Of a DNA stretch of 64,000 nucleotides, positions 33,682 through 43,568 are shown piece after piece. The notes under the pieces are model-generated. The model saw only the letters and a program-made list of their open reading frames with translations. It did not search any database and was not told the DNA's origin. Position 1 is the stretch's first letter, and every line of letters starts with the position of its first letter. This DNA is from Dipteris shenzhenensis (Eukaryota; Polypodiophyta; Polypodiopsida; Gleicheniales). Position numbers and translations under genes: made by a program. The stretch is taken from NCBI GenBank assembly GCA_047967505.1, contig CM106538.1. One strand, given 5' to 3'.

Positions 33682-33804
33682 GTACTTTTTGTGAGAATAC
33701 AACTGAAGATTATTCTGGTGTTGTAAGCATTGAGCTTGACCATAGTGCTTCTCCCGTTAGTTTGCAACAAAGAGAAGAACATTTTGGCAAAGCAGATGAC
33801 TCAG
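33682..33804 (+). CDS. PI3K-like C2 domain, exon 3 of 3 seen
   Basis: The acceptor TGAATGTCCAG is followed by GTACTTTTTG. The phase 1 junction with exon 2 completes a glycine codon. The exon reads TFCENTTEDYSGVVSIELDH, then a polar stretch, and offers a donor at CAG/GTGCAA. VVSIELD corresponds to the strand that ends the class I C2 domain (LELEFD type). The 5.98 kb intron between exons 2 and 3 contains a LINE fragment and an LTR cluster. No downstream helical or kinase exon is recognised in the window. Confidence 0.5.
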
Positions 33805-34059
33805 GTGCAAAATAAGTTTGAAAATTGGATTTTCTATAATAGTTTGGTTTCCAATTTGAGATAATATTCAAGGGGGGAAATCAGAGTATATAAAGGATCA
33901 AAGGCCTTTTTACTTTACTTGATAATTGTGAAATTTGTGAGAGTGGGGAGAGAGAACACAATGTTGGAGAAAGCTTGAGAAGCTGAAATGAATTGCACAA
34001 AAATTTGAAATACAAAAAAGCAATAGGTAGGGGAATGTAGGCAGTGGTGAACTATTGCT
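33805..34059. other. Unassigned AT-rich sequence
   Basis: No coding or repeat feature recognised between the PI3K-like exon and the copia fragment. Confidence 0.4.
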
Positions 34060-34224
34060 TGATGCCATATAATATTTTGAGCTCATTGATTTTATACTTA
34101 TCCCATCTTTCAATCTTTTTGCCATTTTCTTTGTCAACAAGAGCCTTGAATTCAAGAAATTGAGAAATATGTCTTTGATATTACTCAAGATACACAAGCA
34201 AAGCTTGCTTGAATAGTCATCCAT
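34060..34224 (-). pseudogene. Copia integrase fragment
   Basis: The reverse strand begins FMDDYSSKLCLCIL and continues, after a one-base frame change, into a segment of the FKALVDKENGKKIERW type. This is the start of the copia integrase core (F-x-DDYSR...FKALVEK-x-TGKK). It is about 55 codons long, with no flanking LTR. Confidence 0.6.
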
Positions 34225-34389
34225 GAAGTTAGGATATATTTATGTCCACAAAACGTTTCAGTATTCAATGGAAGGTGTTGAGAACTGTATACATTTCATG
34301 AAGAAATCCTTTCAAGGTTCCTTTCTTGGCAAGAGTCCTCTGAGCACCAAGTTGCATAATAAAGCTTTGCTCTGCAAGTTTGGGTAAAA

Positions 34390-36014
34390 AATATTGAGGC
34401 CACCTTCCCAGTTGGTTAGGATAAGAGTCTCCCAAGCCGCCTTGGCTTTGGTATCTACTGAAGCATCTATTTTGAGTTGAGTGATGCAGTCCCTAGACTG
34501 GCAACAACAAGAATAAATAAATCAAGCCTTAGCCCAGCAATACTTGGTTGACCACCACTATCCTAGAATGAAGGTCAAGTTTGGCTGACCTCCAAAAGGG
34601 CAGCTTTCTTTTTGACATTCTCTAGGATAGGTGCGAATTATAGGTGCGAATTACTGTGATGGAGATATGCCGCCACCAATTTAGCAGCTTAAGGTTGCTG
34701 ATAGGGACACCCCTTTGGATCTAAGTAAAACTAAAATCAGCCCCCCTAGGCTGGAGTGCCCTCATCACTGATCCAAAAGCCATTGGATTTGTTCCAAATA
34801 ATCTGTGCACCTACTGCACTACAAAACAAATCCACTTGAATTCCGTATTGGTGAAAGAAGCATCAAGTAAATCTATCATATGAGGTTTCACCAGGAATAC
34901 TCTACCAAACCATATGTCTGGCATCATTTCTGGCAAGTGAATCAAGATATACTGAAAGAAGGAAGGCATAAAATTCTGTAGCAATCGGCATGATGGCATG
35001 AGGATCTATCTGCAAAATCCCGTCAGAGTCAATAAGCTGATACATTCTCTCTACCATGTCTCAGGCCGAGAGTAGAGAAAAAGTGTTTATTGACGACTCC
35101 TCCTATCTAGATCCAAAAGGATTCCCATGCATAAAAGGCATAGTTTGCTCTTTGATCTAGCAAGATATGCATATGAGCCATTGCTGTAGCAAGGCACTCC
35201 TGAATGCAAGCATCTGTAGGCCTTTCTACTCTTCTCTCTGAAAGCGTGCTAATTCTCAATGGAGAGAATCTCATGTGTCCTGGTGTTAGAAATAGTATGG
35301 TAAAAATCACGAACACGAGAGTAGTCTTCTACAAAAAGTGAAGGGGGAAGACACTCCACCCTGCAAATGAGAAACCCATATTTGCAAGCATCCTCTGTGA
35401 GGTCCTCCTCTGCATACAACGCATCTAGAATGTTGATTTTAGCATAGTGGCGCCTCTTAGGAGGCTCAAAAATCATAAGGACCACCAAAAAGTGATCCGA
35501 AGTGGTAACCACTGGGGCAATGCATATTGAACCTCCTTTGTCAAGTTTCCAATCATCAACATAGAATCTATCTATCTGTGCATGGATAGGCATCCGCAAC
35601 CTCGTGTTCCACCAAGAAAACTGGAGCGAGTGTGACAAAGTGTGAAAGGCATCATCTGTCCAAGCATCTCTGCCACTGTACTAAAAGAGAGAGGCATCCC
35701 AAGCTACTCTCTCTAGAGAATGAATGGCACCTTCTCTCCTCCCCTTTTTGTCTGAAGGCAGCTCCACCATGTTCAAGTCACCTCCAATAATTCATGACAT
35801 TGGTGACTGTAGTGGAGTACCAAGAGAGAAGTTCCTTCTAGAAAAGGACATGGCCCCCTCTGTTGTTGGAGGCATTAGGTTGAGAAGACAAACAGTATGT
35901 CCACTAATCAATCAAATGATCCACTTTGCTATGGAGGGCATAATGACACCATGTACGATCACAAGAGGAAGATAAGAATTTGATACTGAAATGCATGTTC
36001 CTCCCCTTGTGCCC
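34390..36014 (-). mobile_element. LINE fragment, endonuclease to post-RT region, heavily decayed
   Basis: Reading down from 36014: GTRGGTCISVS (endonuclease), then IDRFYVDDWKLDKGG and VTTSDHFLVVLM at 35580-35500. A decayed linker and RT N-terminus follow (about 35240-34815). After a deletion, the IIWNKSNGF-like post-YADD region lies near 34770-34800 and continues to about 34390. Copies of the same family at 2014 and 11906 align throughout. Confidence 0.75.
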
Positions 36015-36820
36015 AAGACAAGAGGCCTCCCAAGGAGACCCCTACATGCACAACCAAATGGCCTCAAAGTGTGTATAGTGTCTGTCCAAATACAGGCCAC
36101 AACTTGGGATGTCGTGGCACTATAGGTCACCCCCTTAGCTTTTTTTTCATATTGTAGAGGTCGGAATAGAGTACTTACTCTCCCACCTCCTATATAATTA
36201 TTTTAATGGAATACATTACCACATAAGAAAAAAGACTGTGAGATGGGTGAATCTAGGAGCCATCAAGTACCTCGGTACATCTGGGTCTCCATATGTGCCA
36301 TGCTGAAATGCTCGCTAAGCTCCCAAAAAGTGTGCGGGTCTATAAGAAAAATAGGAACATCATTATAGAGCATGACTCAACTATGTGTCGTTAAATCGAA
36401 AGATCCGAAGAGGATCCATACCTCTTATAAAAAATTTGAGGTCCTAGAAGAGAGAGCCAAGCCTTTGAGCCCTAGGTCATGAAGAAGTGGACGGGAACAA
36501 TAGTACTCAAAAGTCTAGCAATCCTCTTCCAAATTAAATTCTTCTATGTGTAATCCCATAAGCGATGCTGAATGGACTCCTTAGCAGGGAAAACTTGGAC
36601 CGCCACAGGTTATTTGTAATCCTTCCATGAATAGAAAGCCAAAATAAAATAGTGATTTCTATATTCGTGCGGAACTATCAGAGTCTTATCCAAAAGATTT
36701 GAATCTCCCCTCTCCCAATGAGCAATTGGTGGGCTTCTAGTCACCAAGACTCCTCTAAAACCTCCTAGCATTACTAACCATGTAGCAAAAGAAAGGGAGG
36801 TTGTTCTCATGGTTCCTTGC
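36015..36820 (-). mobile_element. LINE fragment, C-terminal half
   Basis: The reverse strand has the zinc-binding region near 36600-36800 and the tail ending CIWTDTIHTLRPFGCACRG (36110-36040). The segment then runs directly into endonuclease sequence at about 36014, so either two LINE copies are fused or a deletion has joined the ends of two tandem copies. Confidence 0.7.
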
Positions 36821-37000
36821 TGTTAGAACATGAAGTCAAGTTGAGTGTCTTTTAGTGTGTTCTACTAGGAGTTCTAGTAGAGTCTTACGTGTGAGTGCCA
36901 CGTGTCACATTGGGAGATATCCCATATACACTTTGGTATTCCAGTGTGTTTCTATCCTATATATGATTGTACTTGTGTGTCACATCAACGTCCTCGATGC
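36821..37000 (+). mobile_element. Truncated LTR, plus orientation
   Basis: Begins TGTTAGAACATGAAGTCAAG and contains the GTGCCACGTGTCACATTGGGAG block of the LTR family at 11-326 and 29982-32614 (each shared block under 20 bases). The far end is lost at the LINE beginning near 37010. Confidence 0.7.
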
Positions 37001-37009
37001 CACACAGCA

Positions 37010-37238
37010 GTTGAGTCAGTTCAGCATGCCTTTGGGAGTGCAGACAGGCGAGGACGATTTGGAAAGGTGTTGCTAGGATTCTTTGTATTTTTCATAGATC
37101 ACCCTTCTTCATGACCTGGGGATCAGTGGCATGGTTATCTCTCACTGGCCCTCATGATTTTTTCGAGGGACATGATTGAGATTCAGCCTTCATTATAGAA
37201 CAACACTCTGTGGAATCTTGTTCCCTTTAGGATGTTCC
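37010..37238 (+). mobile_element. LINE tail fragment, left of copia insertion
   Basis: Starts TTGAGTCAGTTCAGCATGCC, like 21331 of LINE-D, and runs through the GGATCAGTGGC and GAGGGACATGAT blocks to GTTCC (37234-37238), where the copia element begins. Confidence 0.8.
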
Positions 37239-37957
37239 TATAAGAAAATAATACAACGTCTATGCTCAACAGATAACAGGATCTCGTACGCAAGAGAGAA
37301 AACAAGATAGTATGGAGAATCAAAAATTCGATTACTATAGAACTGATACAATAGATGGCGCTGCCTCCCAACCGTGCGCTCCTATGAAAGAAGCTTCGAT
37401 GGCATGCTAGAAACAGTAGAAGACGGAGGCTGGATGCTAAGGAACCAGGGTTGCTGTAGCCATAAAATGGGCTTCACGGGCTTGCTCTTATATAGCCACC
37501 AGTCGTAGTCGGTTAGGCTCAATTGGGTGACCGACTTAGTCCGCCCAAAACGGTCGACTGGGGGTCGGTAGGCCACCGACCATACGATAGAACCAGTGCG
37601 CAAAACAGAGCAACTTACCTACGGTGTCCGTTCGGCCCAGAGCCATACGGGATCATCTGAGGCTCCAAACGGGCCCCGCAACCCGAGAGTGGGCTGCCCT
37701 GGGAAATGCTCCGTCTACCCTTAGCGTGGTTAGTCAAGGGATGCCTTCCGCACTTGCATGTAGCCTAGTTGGCAGTGTGCTAACTCTATCTGAAGCCGTC
37801 CAGCCATCAGGCCACACATGGCCCCCATCTGGTGTCCAAACCAGGACCTACCGGATAACTGAGCTACTCAAATGCCTTCTTCTCATATGGGGGGCTTACA
37901 AGTAGAGTTAGTTGGTTCCCGCGTAGTTATACGAGAGTGGAGCATTGATATCTAACA
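37239..37957 (-). repeat. 3' LTR of the copia element
   Basis: 719 bp, minus-strand start TGTTAGATATCAATGC, ending TTTTCTTATA. It includes a TATATAAGAGC box on the minus strand near 37490-37497 and a TAGCCTAGTTGG segment near 37768. Confidence 0.9.
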
Positions 37958-37987
37958 CCCCCCCTCAATGTCCACCCGCAAGTGAAC

Positions 37988-40900
37988 TTACTTTTTCGGC
38001 CCAATGCCAAGTCGATGAAGATGCCTCTTCAGCAAGTCTCTTCCAAGAGCCTTCGTGAAGATGTCCATAGCATTCTCTGTAGTCGGACAGTACACCAAGT
38101 CGACCTCTCCATCCATGATAAGCTCGCGTACAAAGTGATATTGAATCTCAATGTGTTTTGTGCGAGTGTGGAACACCGGGTTCTTTACAATCGCCATGCA
38201 ACTCTGATTGTCACATGATAACTACGTAGGCTTATTCTGCACTGCACCCATGTCCCCCAAAATCCTCCTCAACCACACTGCCTCACAAGAAGCAAAGCAT
38301 GCAGATTTGTACTTGGCCTCGGTAGAAGAAAGAGCAACTGTGGGTTGCTTCTTGCTGACCCATGACACAACTCCAGATCCAAGTGAGAAACAGTACCCTG
38401 TCACTGATCTCCTACTGTCCACGTCTCCTGCCCAATCCGAGTCACAGAATCCGGTCAAGATGTTGCCCTTGGTATAGGTGATGCCATAATCAAGTGTGCC
38501 TTTGATGTATTTCAGCACCCGCATCCCTGCCCTCCAATGGTTCTCCCAGGGCTTATTGGAAAACCTGCTTAGTACACCAGTTGCAAAACTGATGTCCGGC
38601 CATGTGTTGCACATGTAAATCAAGCTGCCCACAAGCCTTCTGTACTTCGCTTTGTCCACCAGTGGTGATGAATCCTCGTTTGAAAGCTTCGCGTCAACCT
38701 ACATAGGGGTATTAACTGTCTTGCACTCAGCCATGCCAAATGCCTTCAGTATCTCTCCAGCATACTTCAGCTATGAAATGAAGATCTCCTGCCAAACTTT
38801 AATCCCCAAAGAGAAATGCATCAGTCCGAGGTCTGTCATTTCAAACTCTCTTCCTAGCAAATGCTTCGTCTGCGAGATCTTCTCTTCATGGTTTCCTGTT
38901 ATGACAAGGTCGTCCACATAAAGGACCACAATCATACACCTGCCTCCTCCTCTGAAGATATACAAATTTGCATTAGATAGGCTCCTCCTGAACCCGTTTT
39001 GCAGAAAGTAGGCATCAATTCGCTGGTACCACGCTCGTGGGGCCTATTTCAGCCCGTAAAGTGCCTTCTTCAGTTTGTAAACTTTACCTTCTGAACCGGG
39101 GATCTCAAAACCTGGTGGTTGTTCCACGTATACCTCCTCCTTGAGATCTCCATTCAGAAAGGCGGATTTCACATCCATTTGAAACACGGGCCAACTTCCC
39201 TGGGCAACTAAAGGCCAAACAGTGCGAATCGTGGTTAGTCGAGTTGTGGGAGCAAAAGTATCTTGATAATCAAAACCATGTACCTGTGCAAATTCTTTTG
39301 CCACGAGCCGAGCCTTGTACTTATCCAACGTGCCGTCGGACTTGTACTTGGTCTTGTACACCCACTTGGTTCTGATTACCTTGCGTTTTGGTGGTCGATC
39401 CACAAGGTCCCAAGTGTTGTTCTTCATTATGGGGCCATACTCCAACTGCATAGCCTCCATCCACCTATCATCGCCCTATGCCTCTTTAAGACACTTGGGT
39501 TCATCAGCACGGATCACTTCTGTCATCAAAGCATATATGACCAAGTGTTCTTGCGCCCTTCTTTGCTCCTCTAATCTCTTGGACCGGCGGTGTTCGGATG
39601 ATTCCTCCTCAATGGGTGGAGGTTCTCTACTGTCCAAAAGCTGCTTTACCCACTTCAGGAATGGCCATTGCCATTGTGGTTCTGCAGGCTCTTCTTCATC
39701 TTCTTTGTCTTGAATCCTCCCAAGCACCGTTGGGGGAGTTCGGTCTGCTATTGGTGGCAGTACTGGATGGATATCCTGGTCTTGGTTGTTTGGGAAGGAA
39801 GCATGCTCCTCCAATTGATGCGGCTGTTCTGAGAAGACTACATCGTGACTTACAATTACCTTCTTGGTAACAGGGTTATAGAGATGGTAACCCTTCGCCT
39901 CTTCACTGTAGCCCAAGAAAATACACTTCCGGCTCTTCGGTTCCCATTTGGTCCTGGTAGCATCAGGGACATGCACAAAACAGTCACATCCAAAAACTCT
40001 GAAATGTGCAGCTGAAGATTTCTTACTAGAAAAGGCTTGCAGTGGAGTCATCCCGTTCACAGCCTTCGTGTAGCTATGATTCAGGATGTAAACTGCAGTG
40101 TTACATGCTTCAGCCCAGAAAGTCTTTGGCAAATCTTTCCCTTTCATCATACTCCGGCCCATTTCGCAAATGACGTGCATCTTGCATTCTGCTACTCCAT
40201 TTTGTTGTGATGTATGTGGCGGGGGTTTCTGCCTCTTGATTCCGTGACTTTTGCAGTAACTTTCGAATTCAGTTGATGTGAACTCTCCACCTCTGTCTGA
40301 TCTCAACTTCTTCACCTTCCTTCCCGTTTCTTTCTCGACCATTACATGCCATTCCTTGAACCTACTAAAAGCCTCGTCTTTAGTCTTCAGGAATTATATC
40401 CATATCCTTCTACTGTAGTCGTTGATCAGCGTCATGAAGTAGTAGGAACCACCCAAAGCTTCCGTCTCCATCTTTCCGCAGAGGTCCGTGTGTACGAGCT
40501 CTAGAGGAGCCTTTGCCCTGCTGGCCTCTTTAGGAAAGGGATGCCGATGCTGCTTGCCCATCATGCAAGCTTCACATACATCGGGCAAATCTGAAATTTT
40601 TGGTAGGTCTGCAATCATTCCACTTTTATGCATCTCCTTCAAAGAACTAAGGTTTAGATGACCAAACCTCTCATGCCACAGCTTAGTGTTCTTCGCATCC
40701 GCTCGAGCATTGAAAACTGAGAGTTCGTAAATGTTATTGCACCGTGTACCTTTACCAACGACCTTCCCTTGAAGATCCAAAATCTGTGCACCATTCTTAT
40801 CGAATTGAACTTTGAGGTCCCGATCCGTGATCGCGGAAACGGACAACAAGTTCCTCTTGATATCTGGCACATAAAGAACATCGGACAACTGTTTTACAAC

Positions 40901-41940
40901 TCCATCTAACTTGAGAGCAATCGTACCTTTTCCTTTTGCTGAACATTTTGCATCATTTCCGACTGCTACCAAGATGTCATTCCCTACCGGCTGTAGAGAG
41001 GTATACCAATCCTTCCGACTGGTCATGTGGCACGATGCACCACTGTCAATGATGCACAGTTCATCCGCAGGTACATGAACTGCCTCCGTGCAAATCTCCT
41101 CAATTGCGACGAACAACTCTACTGGTACTGACTGCGCGCTGTTGCTGGACTCTTTCTTTACTCCGTTCTTCTCATCTGCAATCTTCTTTCGGCACTCATT
41201 CTGCTTGTGCCCTGCCTTATTGCAATAGAAGCACTAGATCTTCTTCTTTCTCTTTTTATCATCAGAATAAGATGGGTTACCAAAGTCCTTACCCTTACCT
41301 TTCTTTGATCCGGTCCAAAAAGCCGAATCTTCTCCAGTCCTCGTCTTTTGACGCATCTCCTCCTCCAGAAGCATCGTGCTGAAATCCTCAAAGTTGAGGG
41401 GTGGATTTTTGTTGTGCGTATCCTTTGCTGTAACAAGACCGTTGTACTTTGGTGGGAGAATCCGTATGCACCTTCGTACTAGATTCTCGTTGGTGATGGT
41501 GATGCCAATCGCAGTCATTTGATCGCGCAAATTCTTCACCTTGGTGATGAACTTCTCTGCTTCTTCAGACTCAGACAACTTCTCGTTCGCGAGTTGAGTC
41601 TCCAGATTCTGATTCCGCGTCTGATTCATGGTCTGGTACTGATTTTTCAAGACCGTCCATGCCTCCTCCGCTGTGGTGACATGTTGAATTAACGCCATGA
41701 TGGAATCACTAACACTGCAGACAATAGAACACAGTGCATCTGCATTTCTTCTTGTCCACGCGAGAATCTCATCCGCAGTTGGTACTATCTGTTGTCCTGC
41801 ATTGGCTGGTCTCACAACCGGCCTCACGTCCACCCCAATAGTAGTGTCCCAAAGCTCGTATGCGCTTAGGATGGTCTTCATCTTGTCTTCCAGAGTGGAT
41901 AGTTAGAGCCGTCCAACTTTCTGCTTTCGCCGAACGGTGG
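37988..41940 (-). pseudogene. Copia gag-pol polyprotein, broken by in-frame stops
   Basis: All pieces from 41881 down to 37988 share one frame. Order: gag (LDGSNYPLWK near 41912, a frameshift just before 41881, UBN2-like region, zinc knuckle CFYCNKAGHKQNEC at about 41190-41230); protease (IDSGASCHM, about 41045); GAG-pre-integrase (LWHERFGHLN, EACMMGKQHR); integrase (LRSDRGGEF, SQQNGVAE); RT (WVYKTKYKSDG, FQMDVKSAFLNGDL, VVLYVDDLVITGN); RNase H (TDIFTKAL-type end). Stops are at 41234-41236, 40394-40396, 39476-39478, 39044-39046, 38771-38773 and 38222-38224. Five are TAG, and at least the one after YGLK replaces a conserved glutamine. Confidence 0.9.
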
Positions 41941-42038
41941 GATTCACAGTCTTGCGGGCTGGGCCATCTCTCACAATCTGCTTCGAAACAGAAAACACAC
42001 TACCAAATCTTCTTGCTAGAGTCCAGGCTCTGATACCA

Positions 42039-42755
42039 CGTAAGAAAATAATACAACGTCTATGCTCAACAGATAACAGGATCTCGTACGCAAGAGAGAA
42101 AACAAGATAGTATGGAGAATCAAAATTTTGATTACTGTAGAATTGATACAATAGATGGCGCTGCCTCCCAACCGTGTGCTCCTGTGAAAGAAGCTTCGAT
42201 GGCGTGCTGGAAATAGTAGAAGACGGAGGCTGGATGCTAAGGAATCAGGGTTGCTGTAGCCAGTGATAAAATGGGCTTCACGGGCTTGCTCTTATATAGC
42301 CACTAGTCGTACTCGATTAGGCTCAATTGGGTGACTGACCCAGTCCGCCCAAAACGGTCGACTGGGGATCGGTCCCGAAATAGGCCACCGACCATACGAT
42401 AGAACCGGTGCACAAAACAGAGCAACTAACCTACGGTTTCGTTCGGCCCAGAGCCATCCGGGATCATCTGAGGCTCCAAACGGGCCCCGCAACCTGATAG
42501 TTGGCTTCCCCGGGAAATGCTCCGTCTACCCTCGGTGCGGTCAGTCAAGGGATGCCTTCCTGCACTTGCATGTAGCCTAGTTGGCGGTGTGCCAACTCTA
42601 TCTGAAGCCGTCCAGCCATCAGGCCACACATGGCCCCCATTTGGTGTCCAAACTAGTACCTATCGGATAGCTGAGCTACTCAAATGCCTTCTCATATGGG
42701 GGGCTTACAAGTAGAGTTAGCTAGTTGCACGAGAGTGGAGCATTGATATCTAATA
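42039..42755 (-). repeat. 5' LTR of the copia element
   Basis: 717 bp, matching 37239-37957. On the minus strand a TATA box (GCTATATAAG) lies at 42291-42300, about 455 bp from the LTR's outer edge, placing the likely transcription start in the LTR. Confidence 0.9.
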
Positions 42756-43190
42756 GTTCCTTTCACTCCTTTCAGAGCTGCTTATGCCTTGGTAGACACA
42801 TCATTGGAGATTCTGGCTAGCATTACAGCATGGCATATATGGAGGGCCAGATGTACGGAGGTGATAGAGGGTTCACAAGCTCATTCCTTTCAGTCTATGG
42901 CTAGTATATGAATTGATACTATACATACTCTCATGGCCATCTGGTTGAGCATGTAGGGATCCTCCAGAGCAGCTACTGCTAGGAAGGATATCTTCTTCAG
43001 ATTTTGGAGAGGATCTCCCTTCTTCTCTGAGTCTTCTTCAGGGTTGAGGTGGCATTTTCGGCCTCCACCTTCAATTTTTGTTAGCTCTTTTTGAGCTGTT
43101 TATTTTCTTCTCATGCATGGCATGTTGTACTCCCACATTAGAGTTTGCTCTTGCGGTTTTCAATCATACTTAATGAAGTGATCTTTCATA
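42756..43190 (+). mobile_element. LINE tail fragment, right of copia insertion
   Basis: Continues the LINE broken at 37238: RAAYALVDTS, SITAWHIWRARC and the 3' UTR ending CTTAATGAAGTGATCTTTC. The A-tail is lost. Confidence 0.8.
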
Positions 43191-43568
43191 TGAAGCATGA
43201 AGATTCTCTTAATGCTCATTTGAATCATTCACCCGACTTGCTGCTTTGAAGGGGTTGGGAGGGAAGATGATCAGGTGGCTGTCCTCCTTTCCAGCATTGA
43301 GGATATTATCCTCATCCCTGGACCTGGACAACGTTCCTCTAGAGTGAACATCGTGTTAAAGCTCTATGACCTATACTGGGATACCTTACCTCATAAAAGG
43401 TTCAAGCCATAGAGAGAAATGGTTAGACCTACCATATGTGAGAACCCAGTCCAAGGAAGGTGCATCAATTCATCTATTGTCTACCAAAAAACTATTCTGC
43501 TTGTTACAACTACGCCATATATCTATTCCTTCATCCTTCAAGAGTGCATGACTTCTCTACCAACCCTC
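43191..43568. other. Unassigned segment with a short open frame
   Basis: On the plus strand about 43244-43411 is open (CFEGVGREDDQVAVLL, then IPGPGQRSSRVNIVLKLYDL) and ends in TAG. It has a protein-like composition but matches nothing I recognise. It could be an old exon or a transposon remnant. Confidence 0.3.

Larger units (their letters stand above)
37239..42755 (-). mobile_element. Complete Ty1/copia element with two LTRs
   Basis: 5.5 kb. The 3' LTR is 37239-37957 and the 5' LTR 42039-42755, differing at scattered bases and a few short indels. A 5-bp duplication GTTCC (37234-37238, 42756-42760) splits a LINE tail cleanly. The primer-binding site (TGGTATCAGAGC on the minus strand) is at 42026-42037. 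The polypurine tract (GAGGGGGGG on the minus strand) is at 37958-37967. The internal region encodes gag-pol in one frame, broken by stop codons. Confidence 0.95.

Noticed and set aside
37624-37905. 93-codon ORF in the copia LTR
   Set aside because: Lies wholly inside the LTR and is not a known LTR-encoded protein; the matching ORF in the other LTR is shorter.
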